Source of the DNA: Entomospira culicis
GTDB lineage: Bacteria; Spirochaetota; Spirochaetia; WRBN01
Direction: 5' to 3'
DNA length: 64,000 nt
NCBI RefSeq assembly: GCF_028748145.1
Contig: NZ_CP118181.1
Location: 865,967-929,966 of the forward strand
In this document: positions 25,032 to 35,031 of the stretch, in pieces
How the letters are laid out: the number at the start of each line of letters is the position of its first letter
Numbering within the stretch: the stretch's first letter is position 1
Notes under the pieces: generated by a model
What the model saw: only the letters and a program-made list of their open reading frames with translations
Databases searched by the model: none
What the model was told of the DNA's origin: nothing
Program-made: the position numbers and the translations under genes

Positions 25032-26804
25032 ATGAATAGATATGATGATACCTTAAAGTTGATTAGACAGGCGCTCTTGCGTCATAAAATGAGCGCTTAC
25101 ATCTTTTTGTCCAGCGATCCGCACGCTAGCGAATATCTTGCCGATAGGTTTCAGGCGCGTGCCTTCTTCTCGCACTTTCACGGCTCGGCAGGAACATTTG
25201 TGGTAACCACCACCGAGGCTCTCCTGTGGTGCGATGGACGCTACCACCTCGAGGCTACCAAACTCTGCGACGATCTTGGCATGACCCTCATGAAGGATGG
25301 TTTGCCCCAAACGCCCTCTATCCTCGATTACCTCATCCAGCACCTCCCCGCAGATGCACGGATTGGTATCGACGCCCAGACCACGCCCACCACCCTCTTT
25401 AGCCAGTGGCAAAAGAGCCTCGCCACGCAGAAAAATATTCACCTTATCGGCGAGGTCGACCTCTATCAAGAGATTATCCCTACTCGCCCACCCCTACCCG
25501 CTCAGCCTATCTACCCCTTGCCCGAGCAGTATACCGGCGTATCAACCAAGCAAAAGCTACAAAGCCTTGCCGATATCTTGAAAAAAGAGCAGATTGCATC
25601 ATACCTCATCTGTCCGCTAGATTCCCTTGCTTACATATTAAATCTGCGTGGGTCAGACGTAGAATTTAACCCCTTCTTTTATGGATATCTGCTTGTCCAC
25701 GCCGATGCTACTGCCGACCTCTTCTGTGCCACAGAGGCGCTCACCCCAGAAGCACACGAAGCCATCAACCAAGCACCTATCACCATTCACCCCTATGAAA
25801 CAATCGGTGCATATCTTCAAAATATCGATAAAAACACCATCTACAGCAGTGCACAACACCTAAACCACCATCTTTACCAACAAATTACAGCCAAACATAC
25901 ACTCAGCCTTGGACACGACTGGGTGCAACACCTCAAAATGATCAAAAATGAGACCGAAATTCACTGGCTCAAAACCCAGTATCGTCAAGACGGCGTAGCC
26001 TATGTGCGCTTTCTTAAACGGTTAGAGGATGGCGAATTCCACAGTGAATACGATGTTGTTTTAGCCCTCACCCAAGAGCGAGAAAAAGAGCATGCCTATC
26101 GTGGGGAGAGCTTTCCCAGCATTGTCGGCACGGCAAGCAACGGCGCGATTGTCCACTATCGCCCCACCCTCGACCATCACGCCCCGCTCACCGACGGACT
26201 CTTGGTCATCGATTCTGGTGCACACTACTGGGGTGCCACCACCGACATCACGCGCACACCTTGTATCGGAAAACCCTCGCTCATGGCAAAGTACGACTAC
26301 ACCATGGTGCTCAGAGCGCACATCGCCTTAGCTAGCACTCCCTTTCCCGAGTTTTCCACAGGCGCACAGCTCGATGGCATCACTCGCGCGCTCCTCTGGC
26401 GGGAAGGCATCAACTTTGGACACGGAACCGGTCACGGCGTTGGCGCGATGCTAAGCGTGCATGAAGAACCCTTCCGCATCAATAAGCTCAACACCATCCC
26501 CATTCGGGCTGGAATGACTATCAGTAACGAGCCGGGAATTTATCGCCAAGGCATCCACGGTGTACGTCTCGAAAATATCTACATCTCCCGCCCCAGCCAT
26601 AAAGAGAATCTCTTCGATACCTTCCTTGAGTGGGAACCTCTCACCCTCGTGCCATTCCACACCCATGCCATCGAAAAGAGCCTCATGAACCCAGAGGAGA
26701 TTGCTTGGGTAAATCTTTACCATAAAAAAGTTTATGATGAGCTATCTCCTCACTTAGATGCCGAGCATCAAGCCTTTCTCGCAAAATTAACCGCGCCCAT
26801 TTAG
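25032..26804 (+). CDS. pepP: Xaa-Pro aminopeptidase (M24B family)
   Basis: Cytosolic metallopeptidase that releases the N-terminal residue before proline. The 590 residues fit the three-domain APP1/XPNPEP1 type, with two creatinase-like N-terminal domains and a C-terminal pita-bread domain. The dinuclear-metal ligands lie in VIDSGAHYWGATTDIT (two Asp), GHGTGHGVG (His), SNEPGIY (Glu) and VRLENIY (Glu). A hairpin terminator follows the stop. No Shine-Dalgarno precedes the ATG and the promoter lies so close that the transcript may be leaderless. Proline-peptide use fits a host-associated amino-acid scavenger. Confidence 0.92.
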   Translation: MNRYDDTLKLIRQALLRHKMSAYIFLSSDPHASEYLADRFQARAFFSHFHGSAGTFVVTTTEALLWCDGRYHLEATKLCDDLGMTLMKDGLPQTPSILDYLIQHLPADARIGIDAQTTPTTLFSQWQKSLATQKNIHLIGEVDLYQEIIPTRPPLPAQPIYPLPEQYTGVSTKQKLQSLADILKKEQIASYLICPLDSLAYILNLRGSDVEFNPFFYGYLLVHADATADLFCATEALTPEAHEAINQAPITIHPYETIGAYLQNIDKNTIYSSAQHLNHHLYQQITAKHTLSLGHDWVQHLKMIKNETEIHWLKTQYRQDGVAYVRFLKRLEDGEFHSEYDVVLALTQEREKEHAYRGESFPSIVGTASNGAIVHYRPTLDHHAPLTDGLLVIDSGAHYWGATTDITRTPCIGKPSLMAKYDYTMVLRAHIALASTPFPEFSTGAQLDGITRALLWREGINFGHGTGHGVGAMLSVHEEPFRINKLNTIPIRAGMTISNEPGIYRQGIHGVRLENIYISRPSHKENLFDTFLEWEPLTLVPFHTHAIEKSLMNPEEIAWVNLYHKKVYDELSPHLDAEHQAFLAKLTAPI

Positions 26805-26813
26805 CCTAACCCG

Positions 26814-26860
26814 ATAAGCGCAAGTCCTTCTCTACATAGAGGAAGACTTGCGCTTATTTT
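26814..26860 (+). terminator. Terminator of the aminopeptidase gene
   Basis: ATAAGCGCAAGTC (26814-26826) and GACTTGCGCTTAT (26845-26857) are exact complements over an 18-base loop; the second arm runs into TTTTT. Confidence 0.8.
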
Positions 26861-26870
26861 TACGTTTCTA

Positions 26871-26899
26871 TTGACAAGAACAAAAAGATCGTCTATCCT
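26871..26899 (+). promoter_or_regulatory. Promoter of the SDR/epimerase gene
   Basis: TTGACA (26871-26876), 17 bases, TATCCT (26894-26899). The leader is about 35 bases, with AGGAG before the ATG at 26941. Confidence 0.75.
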
Positions 26900-26940
26900 A
26901 TAAGCAATTCTACATACAGAATCAATAGGAGTAACATAAT

Positions 26941-27939
26941 ATGATATTTATTACTGGAGCATCGGGATTGGTTGGCTGTGCCTTGGTTATGGAACTTTAC
27001 GGGCAAGGGGTGCGAAGTATGCGCCTCTTAATTCATCGCAACAATCATATTAAGAGGCTTTTGCTAGATGAAGGGATTAACGATCTTAACATCGAATATG
27101 TGCAAGCATCCCTACAAGATAAAGAGGAACTACTCATTGTAATGCAAGGAGTTACGCATGTCTATCACTGTGCAGCGCTTATCTCTATCGTTCCGGGTGC
27201 TTACGAAAAACTCTATGCTGTCAATGTGCAGGGGCTACAAAACGTTATCGAGGCATCGATTGCTGTGGGCGTGAAAAAATTTATCCATATATCATCGGTA
27301 GAGGCGATTGGCTACCAAAAAGGAGAAAAAATTGTCGACGAAAGTGCTGGCTTTCGCCCCAATGACACCTTTATTCCTTATGGGAAGAGCAAAGCCATTG
27401 GCTCGATCAAAGCGCTAGAGTTAGCTAAATCCGCGAACTTACCCCTCGTGATTTTAGCACCTGCAGGCATTATCGGCCCCTACGACTACGGGCAGTCGCG
27501 CCTAGGTAGAGTGATCTGGGATAGCTATAACCACAAACTACCTGCCTATATCGATGGCGGATTCGACTTTGTAGACAGTCGCGATGTTGCGAAATTGGCA
27601 ATTCACGCCATGCACCATGCACCCGCTTATGAACTCTATATTTGTAGCGGTACTCATGCGTCGTTGGAACAACTCATCGGTACGGTTACGACAAAAAAAC
27701 CACCCAAACTCCCCATTACTGCGGCGAAACTCCTCGCGCTCTACTTTGAAATTGCCCATAAACTCGGCGGGCGCGACCCACTGATTACCTCAGGTTCGCT
27801 ACGCATCACCCAATCGCACCTTAGTTACAACAGCAGTAAAGCAAAACGCAAACTTGATTGGCAAATCCGTCCATTAACAACCACCATTAAAGAGACATTG
27901 GCATGGTATAAAAAGCACTTTTCTTCTGAAAAAAGCTAA
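26941..27939 (+). CDS. Extended SDR: NAD(P)-dependent epimerase/dihydroflavonol-reductase-like
   Basis: The Rossmann motif TGASGLVG is at residues 5-12, a conserved HISSVEAIG around 117-124 supplies the catalytic Ser, and the catalytic pair Tyr147-Lys151 is in YGKSK. This layout defines extended short-chain dehydrogenases. The substrate cannot be read from the sequence: members include sugar epimerases, 3-beta-hydroxysteroid-like and dihydroflavonol-reductase-like enzymes. It is monocistronic by its promoter, and no sugar-nucleotide pathway genes are adjacent. Confidence 0.85.
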   Translation: MIFITGASGLVGCALVMELYGQGVRSMRLLIHRNNHIKRLLLDEGINDLNIEYVQASLQDKEELLIVMQGVTHVYHCAALISIVPGAYEKLYAVNVQGLQNVIEASIAVGVKKFIHISSVEAIGYQKGEKIVDESAGFRPNDTFIPYGKSKAIGSIKALELAKSANLPLVILAPAGIIGPYDYGQSRLGRVIWDSYNHKLPAYIDGGFDFVDSRDVAKLAIHAMHHAPAYELYICSGTHASLEQLIGTVTTKKPPKLPITAAKLLALYFEIAHKLGGRDPLITSGSLRITQSHLSYNSSKAKRKLDWQIRPLTTTIKETLAWYKKHFSSEKS

Positions 27940-27945
27940 AACACG

Positions 27946-27974
27946 TTGTTCTATACTAATTTTTCCTGTATAAT
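27946..27974 (+). promoter_or_regulatory. Promoter of the secreted protein gene at 28009
   Basis: TTGTTC (27946-27951), 17 bases, TATAAT (27969-27974), a perfect -10. Confidence 0.75.
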
Positions 27975-28008
27975 ATAGATATTTATACTCTTATATGAAG
28001 GATTTTTT

Positions 28009-28758
28009 ATGAAACAACCTATTTTATTTTTATTAAGCATCATTAGCCTGCTCGTTGTCAGCCATGCACAACCGCAGCCAGCAGGCGAGGATCGCCTCTA
28101 CTCCCAAATGAATTTTCCCGAGGAATGGCACGCTTTACGTCAAGAATTTGCCCAAGAGTGGCTGGATATGCTCTACCTCTCTGGTGATTTGAGCAAAAAG
28201 AACGTAGCCAAAGAGTTAAGAACGACCTTCCCTGAATTTATCGAAGCGTATGACCTCTGGCAAGCTGGCGATGAAGAGATATATGATCTGTCCGTACCAT
28301 TAATCGTGTTTGAGCAAATAAATGCTCTGCTCGCCCAAATGCCTATCAATCTCATCGATCCCGATCTCGTCCAAATAGCCCTGCTTAATTTGCTGGGGCG
28401 CGAGCACTATCTGGCACTCGAGGAACGAAATCTTCATCTCCCCGAAAATATCTTTGGGTTAGCTCTCTACACTGTATCGTTAGTTACGATGATTAATGAA
28501 CACCATAAAGGAGATATGGATAAAATGCTTACCGATTGGCTAGAGCGTTATGGTTTGGATGATGAGTCCAGCGATGAAGAAAAATTTCGTATGCTCTTTC
28601 ATCTGGGGTACACCTTTATTGAGACCTTTTTCGGTGGGGAGGCTTTCCTCTTTTGGACGTATGAAACCTTTTCAGAATATATCGAGATGGTTGCACAGAT
28701 GATTGAGGAAGAAATCGCCGTCAATCTTGAAGATCTCTTTCCCTCACTAGAAGAGTAG
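28009..28758 (+). CDS. Secreted acidic helical protein, unknown function
   Basis: Family not recognised. A signal peptide (MKQPILFLLSIISLLVVSHA, cleavage before QPQP) is followed by about 230 residues that are acidic, rich in Leu, Trp and Glu, and probably all helical. The C-terminal third (GYTFIETFFGGEAFLFWTYE) is the most hydrophobic part but has no clear membrane span. There is no cysteine in the mature part and no lipobox. It has its own promoter and a strong shared terminator, so it stands alone between the SDR and enolase. Confidence 0.7.
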   Translation: MKQPILFLLSIISLLVVSHAQPQPAGEDRLYSQMNFPEEWHALRQEFAQEWLDMLYLSGDLSKKNVAKELRTTFPEFIEAYDLWQAGDEEIYDLSVPLIVFEQINALLAQMPINLIDPDLVQIALLNLLGREHYLALEERNLHLPENIFGLALYTVSLVTMINEHHKGDMDKMLTDWLERYGLDDESSDEEKFRMLFHLGYTFIETFFGGEAFLFWTYETFSEYIEMVAQMIEEEIAVNLEDLFPSLEE

Positions 28759-28761
28759 CAT

Positions 28762-28800
28762 AAAGAGAGCTCTCATACCGAGAGCTCTCTTTCTTTTTTT
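28762..28800. terminator. Strong terminator shared with enolase
   Basis: AAAGAGAGCTCTC (28762-28774) and GAGAGCTCTCTTT (28780-28792) are perfect 13-base arms with loop ATACC, followed by CTTTTTTT for the plus-strand gene. The A's on the left side could also serve the minus strand. Confidence 0.88.
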
Positions 28801-28814
28801 ATTATAGAGAAAAT

Positions 28815-30161
<1,347 letters not shown>

Positions 30162-30174
30162 TTATCTCTCTTAT

Positions 30175-30203
30175 AGAATACCATTTTATCGAAAAATTAG
30201 CAA
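30175..30203 (-). promoter_or_regulatory. Promoter of eno
   Basis: On the minus strand: TTGCTA (30198-30203), 17 bases, TATTCT (30175-30180). The leader is about 35 bases. Confidence 0.65.
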
Positions 30204-30284
30204 GGGATTAATCTAGGAAAAGAGGAATTATAACCATTTTTTCTAAAAATTATGCTAAAGTTTTCCCAAAAGCATCCGAAACGA

Positions 30285-31649
30285 TTAAGGGTTAATGTGA
30301 ATGGCGTTTGACCAATAGTTGTGCTCATAAAAATACTTCATCGGGTGCATCCATAACTCTCCTAAAATGAATTGCAACTGCGCAGGGGGGACAGAGATAA
30401 AAACACTACTCTGATAGCCACCTACCACAAGATCAGGGTAACTCATGACGAGTAGTTCAAAGGGAAAATTGACGTTAGGTAATTGCTCAAAGTTTAACTC
30501 CTGCATCAACGCCTCTTCAGCTTCGTTGCCGTAAGGTAAAGCCGGATGACCTTTAAAAAAGATCCGATGATCTGCCCCAAAAATCTCTACCAACTCGCGC
30601 ATCTCTTGTTCAAAGTCAGCTGAGATACGTTTATTCTCCTTATCTGGGTTGCGCGAGTCCCAACTACCGATGATAATGAGCGGTTTTTTTGTCTCACCTT
30701 CAGGATAGAGTACACTGTCAAATTCTGCTTTATTAAAATTCATTAATTGCTCAAATTGCTTCTGCTCCTCCATATCTAATAAATTATAAAAGCGAAACAT
30801 AGGTAACGGAAAGAAGTGTTGTTGATTGGCCACATAGGGGATAGGAAAAATCTCCGCATCATGAAAGAGCCAGTGGCGTGCATTATCATAAAGCAAGGTG
30901 GTGGCAAACAAATAATGTGGCCCATGATTGGTTACTTTTGTAATATCTTTCTGTGCCTGCTTCATGGCAGCCTGTGCCTTTCTCTTATCGTCTTGAAAGG
31001 TAGCCTTGAGTAGAAATTTACGCTGTATCCATTTTAACATATCTTTGATCTTAGAGTCGCCTGGATAAACCCAAACATACTTATTAAAGTATTCATTCAG
31101 GGTAAAAGAACCCTCGGATATAAAATCAACATGCAAGCGCTCTGTTGAGACACCTTTACTGATAAAGTAGTAATTCATCGCCCAGTAAGCCACATAGTCT
31201 GCCATGTAAACATGAAATACTGCATCAGGATTTTCTGCTAAAATACGATCAATAGCCTGTTCAAAAGCCCCATGATTCGCTTTTAGTACGGGAATAAAAT
31301 CTTTCGATTTCGCATGAGGAATATCAGAAATATGCGGATCATCAATCCAAATAACATGTGCTGGTAGATAATCAAAGTTGAAATTCTCTGGTCGAACCGC
31401 CCACAAGATACTGGGTTTATCATGCAGTTGCATGTGCATGCCAGCGTAAATATTGGGCATCGTACCCCATAAAAAATAGACGACATAATCACCCTCGGGC
31501 ATCAAGCTTGCACGCAGTACCTCATCGCTCATTAAGCTGGTATCAATATGCTGTGACTCTACCGTCTTATCACCATAGAGCCAAAGTCCTAATCCGCCGA
31601 CAAAAGCAACCAAAACCACCGCATACCAGAATTTCTTTAGTTTACCCAC
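30285..31649 (-). CDS. Membrane-anchored GT80 sialyltransferase-like protein
   Basis: One N-terminal membrane helix (residues 8-25) anchors a domain of about 420 residues that resembles the GT80 family of Pasteurella and Photobacterium. The CMP-donor-site motifs are FFKGHP (His368), FPFELLVM (Glu398) and VVGGYQSSVFISVP (Ser414, Ser415), with spacings close to those of PmST1. The family's general-base motif DDG appears to be SEG here (Glu179), an Asp-to-Glu change. Start is GTG with GGGAG upstream. It is the second of two tandem paralogues (next 31772-33139). No CMP-sialate synthetase is in the window, so donor and acceptor are unknown; another nine-carbon or Kdo-like donor is possible. Confidence 0.6.
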   Translation of the reverse strand: MGKLKKFWYAVVLVAFVGGLGLWLYGDKTVESQHIDTSLMSDEVLRASLMPEGDYVVYFLWGTMPNIYAGMHMQLHDKPSILWAVRPENFNFDYLPAHVIWIDDPHISDIPHAKSKDFIPVLKANHGAFEQAIDRILAENPDAVFHVYMADYVAYWAMNYYFISKGVSTERLHVDFISEGSFTLNEYFNKYVWVYPGDSKIKDMLKWIQRKFLLKATFQDDKRKAQAAMKQAQKDITKVTNHGPHYLFATTLLYDNARHWLFHDAEIFPIPYVANQQHFFPLPMFRFYNLLDMEEQKQFEQLMNFNKAEFDSVLYPEGETKKPLIIIGSWDSRNPDKENKRISADFEQEMRELVEIFGADHRIFFKGHPALPYGNEAEEALMQELNFEQLPNVNFPFELLVMSYPDLVVGGYQSSVFISVPPAQLQFILGELWMHPMKYFYEHNYWSNAIHINP

Positions 31650-31726
31650 TTAATCTCCCACCCCATATCTAAGAATCTCTATTATATTACCATAAATTTA
31701 TATCTTTTGACAAGTCTGATATAAGA

Positions 31727-31761
31727 AAAAAGGAAAAGAAGAGATCCCCCTTTTCCTTTTT
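31727..31761 (-). terminator. Terminator of the GT80-like lipoprotein gene
   Basis: AAAAAGGAAAAG (31727-31738) and CTTTTCCTTTTT (31750-31761) are perfect 12-base arms. On the minus strand the second arm continues into TTTTTTC, a good U tract, 10 bases after the stop of the 31772 gene. Confidence 0.85.
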
Positions 31762-31771
31762 GTCTTCTAAA

Positions 31772-33139
31772 TTATCTGCTAGTTACATTCGGGTAAAGAA
31801 CATATACGCCTAAAGCTGGATCATAGTAATAGTCATTAAAGTCGTGTGGTGTGTCAAAACTAAACATACTTCGACCACCAGATACATCGATAATGTGCAG
31901 GTTAGGCCAGTAGCCCCAACTATACATTAAACTTAAACGTGGATCCGTTATCGACCCGATATGAAAGCGAAATTGTTGTGCGCTCGCCGACAAATAAGAT
32001 GAGGTTGGATAACCACCCACGATTAAATCTGAGTAATGAAACATCAAAAATTCAAAGGGAAAGCGCGTGTTACTAGGAAAAATATGAATGCCTTTGTCCT
32101 GCATCCATTGACGCTCACTAGAACTACCTTCGGGTAACACCGGATGCCCCTTAAAGAAGTAGGTGTATTGATCACCAAAATGATCTAAAATCGCCTGCAT
32201 TTCCGCCTCAAAATGCTCTGAGACAATAAGTCCCGAATCATTGGGGTTAGCGCGATATGCTCCGGCAATAATAATGGGGGTCTTAGTAGAACCATTAGGA
32301 AACAACACCTTGTCTATCTCTTTAGCATCAAAGAACATCAGCCTCTCTAAATTTGAACGCTGATAACTAGACAAACTATGGTACCAAGAAGAAAAAGGTA
32401 ATTCTCGATGGTTAATACGGGACATAAAAGGAACTCCGTCGTACACCGCTCTCGAAATAAACCAAAATCGCCCGCTTAATTCATAGCCTAATGGTAGTTT
32501 TTCAGAATTCCACGTCCCCATACCTGATGGATTACTCGTAGCCGATCTGATAAAATCTCTGGCCTCCATACGATGTGCTTCAAATAAAGTTTCTGCTTGG
32601 GTGGCGTTTACCCGATAAAAATAACTGACGTTCGCCATATCATTTAAAATTTCAACAACCACTTGTTCCGGTTTAATCCCTTTACTAAAAATAAAGTAGG
32701 GCACCATCTCTAAAAAACCATCCGTTGCATAGACAGTGTATGTTGCATGAGGATTTTCTCGAAAGAGTTTATCTATTCTCTGCTCAAAAACGGTATACGT
32801 ATTCTTAAGATCTCGCCCTAAATTATCCCCAGAATTCAAAAGAATTGACTCGAGTTTGCTGTCTTCGATAATCTCTACGTTTCTAGGTATATAGTTTGGA
32901 TCAAATTGATAAACACGATTTGTCCATACGACGCTTGGCACATTGTGTGTTTGCCAATGCATGCCAGCTTGCATTGCCGGAGGCGAGCCAAATAGCATAT
33001 AAATTGCATAATCGGTTTTTGGCATTAACTCCAATAAATTAAGCGAGCCACTAGGTGGTGGGGCTTGGGTTTTCGGATTACAGCTCACCACCATAATCAA
33101 CGCTAAAAATACTCCACCCTTTTTTAAAAATTGAAACAT
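31772..33139 (-). CDS. Lipoprotein GT80 sialyltransferase-like protein (divergent paralogue)
   Basis: A lipobox (LIMVVSC, Cys20) predicts a lipid-anchored envelope protein; known Photobacterium GT80 enzymes also carry lipoprotein-like leaders. The domain aligns throughout with the 30285-31649 product, for example FFKGHP (His332), FPFEFLMF (Glu363) and IVGGYPTSSYLS, where the Ser-Ser pair reads Thr-Ser. At the DDG position it has NDM (Asp167), so the base is kept but the neighbours are not. A C-terminal extension of about 40 residues is rich in Tyr and Asp. AGGAG precedes the ATG by ten bases. It has its own promoter and terminator. It is either an enzyme of altered specificity or a non-catalytic relative. 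Confidence 0.55.
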   Translation of the reverse strand: MFQFLKKGGVFLALIMVVSCNPKTQAPPPSGSLNLLELMPKTDYAIYMLFGSPPAMQAGMHWQTHNVPSVVWTNRVYQFDPNYIPRNVEIIEDSKLESILLNSGDNLGRDLKNTYTVFEQRIDKLFRENPHATYTVYATDGFLEMVPYFIFSKGIKPEQVVVEILNDMANVSYFYRVNATQAETLFEAHRMEARDFIRSATSNPSGMGTWNSEKLPLGYELSGRFWFISRAVYDGVPFMSRINHRELPFSSWYHSLSSYQRSNLERLMFFDAKEIDKVLFPNGSTKTPIIIAGAYRANPNDSGLIVSEHFEAEMQAILDHFGDQYTYFFKGHPVLPEGSSSERQWMQDKGIHIFPSNTRFPFEFLMFHYSDLIVGGYPTSSYLSASAQQFRFHIGSITDPRLSLMYSWGYWPNLHIIDVSGGRSMFSFDTPHDFNDYYYDPALGVYVLYPNVTSR

Positions 33140-33167
33140 AATAGAAATACTCCTCTTAGTTTTTTAA

Positions 33168-33196
33168 AGTATACAACACTCCCTATATTTTTTCAA
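33168..33196 (-). promoter_or_regulatory. Promoter of the GT80-like lipoprotein gene
   Basis: On the minus strand: TTGAAA (33191-33196), 17 bases, TATACT (33168-33173). Confidence 0.7.
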
Positions 33197-33262
33197 TACA
33201 AATTACTTAATTATTAAACAAATTATAATAATAGATAAACGCTACCCATATCCATTACTTTC

Positions 33263-33271
33263 TGCTATAAT
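33263..33271 (+). promoter_or_regulatory. Extended -10 promoter of the antiporter gene
   Basis: TGCTATAAT, a perfect -10 with the TGn extension, and no recognisable -35 box 17 bases upstream. The leader to ATG 33302 is about 25 bases. Confidence 0.6.
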
Positions 33272-33301
33272 GTTGATAAATCTGTTAAGAAGGGGCAAAC
33301 G

Positions 33302-34459
33302 ATGCTACTATTTAGTTTGGGCGGAATCTTTTTGATTGGGGCGATAGCTTTGCTACTAAGCCAGAAGTTCAAGTTACCGGCAGTACTCGTATTATTGGTA
33401 AGTGGCATTTTGATAGCCCAGCTGTTGCCCAATCTTTTACCCAACGAGTTACTACAGATCAGTCCAGCTTTACGTAAATTTGCGCTTCTTATTATCCTTT
33501 TGCGGGTGGGATTAGACCTTGAATTGCGCGATCTTAAAGCTTTAGGTGCTACCACCCTCAAGCTAACGTTGCTCCCCGCCCTCTTTGAAATTGGTGCTTA
33601 TCTCTTTTTAGCGCATCACTTTTTGGGGCTATCTCTGCTCGAATCCGCACTCTTGGGTACCGTTATCGCCGCCGTATCGCCAGCCATTATCGTTCCGCAT
33701 ATGCTACGCCTTATCCACAACAACAAAAAATCCAACCTCGCCAAGCTCATCATGAGCGCCGCTAGCCTCGATGATATCTTTGTCATTATTCTCTTTAGTG
33801 CGCTACTCACCATCGCACTGGGACAATCCCTCTCCCTCTTGGCAATAGGCAGCACCCTACTCCTCTCGATCCTCTTTGCACTCTTGATAGGCTACGGGCT
33901 TGCCACAATACTCAATATATTATATAAAAGATATGCTAAAATTCGCACTCAAAGCTTACTCATTATTATCGCGATCGCACTCTTGCTTGGTTCGCTGGAA
34001 GAGCTTATCCGTCTGCCATTTTCGGGCTTAATTGCTGTCATCTTCTTTGCTATTCAATTAGATCATGCCATCAAAATCGCTGTTAAGCAACCCTTTGCAA
34101 CGCTTTGGCAATTTGCCCAAATTTGGCTCTTTGTCTTGGTGGGTGCACAACTGAACTTGAACATGCTCAACCAACAGCTAGCTCCCATGCTCTTCGTGAT
34201 TATTCTCGCACTAGGGGTGCGTATTATTGGCGTGTTTGTTGCATTAATCAGAAGCAAATTCTCCGCCAAAGAGAAGCTCTTTTGCGCTATATCATATCTA
34301 CCCAAAGCCACAGTACAAGCCTCCATCGGCGCGCTGGCACTAGAGGCAGGGCTCGCATCAGGAGAGTTGATCTTAACCATGGCAATCCTCGCCATCCTCC
34401 TCACCGCGCCCTTGGGTGCGATGTTCATGGAGTGGGGCGAGAAAAAACTGCTATCTTAA
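33302..34459 (+). CDS. Cation:proton antiporter (CPA superfamily)
   Basis: A 385-residue polytopic membrane protein with 11-13 hydrophobic segments covering almost its full length. The segment AAVSPAIIVPHM and the following SAASLDDIFVIILF match the discontinuous-helix region and the acidic ion-binding motif of NhaP/Kef-type exchangers. It lacks the C-terminal RCK/KTN domain that would mark a KefB/C potassium system, so Na+(K+)/H+ exchange is most likely. This would let a cell with a sodium-pumping decarboxylase couple its Na+ and H+ gradients. It converges with the VOC gene. Confidence 0.82.
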   Translation: MLLFSLGGIFLIGAIALLLSQKFKLPAVLVLLVSGILIAQLLPNLLPNELLQISPALRKFALLIILLRVGLDLELRDLKALGATTLKLTLLPALFEIGAYLFLAHHFLGLSLLESALLGTVIAAVSPAIIVPHMLRLIHNNKKSNLAKLIMSAASLDDIFVIILFSALLTIALGQSLSLLAIGSTLLLSILFALLIGYGLATILNILYKRYAKIRTQSLLIIIAIALLLGSLEELIRLPFSGLIAVIFFAIQLDHAIKIAVKQPFATLWQFAQIWLFVLVGAQLNLNMLNQQLAPMLFVIILALGVRIIGVFVALIRSKFSAKEKLFCAISYLPKATVQASIGALALEAGLASGELILTMAILAILLTAPLGAMFMEWGEKKLLS

Positions 34460-34482
34460 AGAGTATCTAAAAATGATCCTAT

Positions 34483-34983
34483 TTACTCGTAAGCGCCACT
34501 ACCATAATGGAGCTCATAGGAGTGCGAGTAGATCTCGATGATATTACCAAAAGGATCTTCCATATAGACCATTGCGTAAGGTTTGCTATCGGGATAGTAG
34601 TAGCGAATGGGCATGCGTTGCTTGCCACCTGCCTCGACGATGCGCTTTGCCAAGCCCTCGACATCGGGATCTTTAATACAAAAGTGAAATACACCATTTT
34701 GATAGGGACGAAATTCGCCTCGCGCCTCTTTGTTTTGCGGAAATTGAAAGAGCTCAATTCCAATGCCATCGACGGTGGAGAGGTGGGCAATATGAAAGTA
34801 ATCGAATTTTTCACCAAAGACATCAATGCACATCTGACCAATCGCGGTAGAGGCATCCTCCAAAACCTTGGTTGGCTTCATCAACGTGTAAAAGCCCATC
34901 ACCTCGGTATAAAATTGATACGCCTTATCAATATCAGGCACAGATAGCCCAATATGCGAGAAGGCTCTAGGGTATACAGCCAT
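34483..34983 (-). CDS. VOC-superfamily (glyoxalase/dioxygenase-fold) protein
   Basis: A 166-residue protein with two beta-alpha-beta-beta-beta modules. The first begins SHIGLSVPDIDKAYQFYTEVMGF; the second includes VFHFCIKDPDVEGLAKRI and ends in MEDPFGNIIEIYSHS, whose Glu is the usual metal ligand together with the early His and the HFCIKD His. A sequential ATGATG allows a start at 34986 or 34983; the second is six bases from AAGGAG and is preferred. The substrate is unknown; lactoylglutathione-type, fosfomycin-resistance and dioxygenase members share the fold. It stands upstream of nothing on its strand and is probably monocistronic. Confidence 0.75.
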   Translation of the reverse strand: MAVYPRAFSHIGLSVPDIDKAYQFYTEVMGFYTLMKPTKVLEDASTAIGQMCIDVFGEKFDYFHIAHLSTVDGIGIELFQFPQNKEARGEFRPYQNGVFHFCIKDPDVEGLAKRIVEAGGKQRMPIRYYYPDSKPYAMVYMEDPFGNIIEIYSHSYELHYGSGAYE

Positions 34984-35031
34984 CATTTACTCCTTGTTGT
35001 GTAATAGATGCCATCAATATACCCTAATTAC

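Noticed and set aside
25053..25469. 138-codon minus-strand open frame opposite the aminopeptidase gene
   Set aside because: Shadow of a strongly supported M24 peptidase. No promoter, start signal or protein motif supports it.
30285..33139. A complete sialic-acid decoration locus
   Set aside because: Only the two transferase-like genes are present. No synthesis, activation, transport or acetylation genes for sialate could be identified beside them.
34507..34947. 146-codon plus-strand open frame opposite the VOC gene
   Set aside because: The opposite frame encodes a complete VOC domain with metal ligands. This one has no recognisable features.
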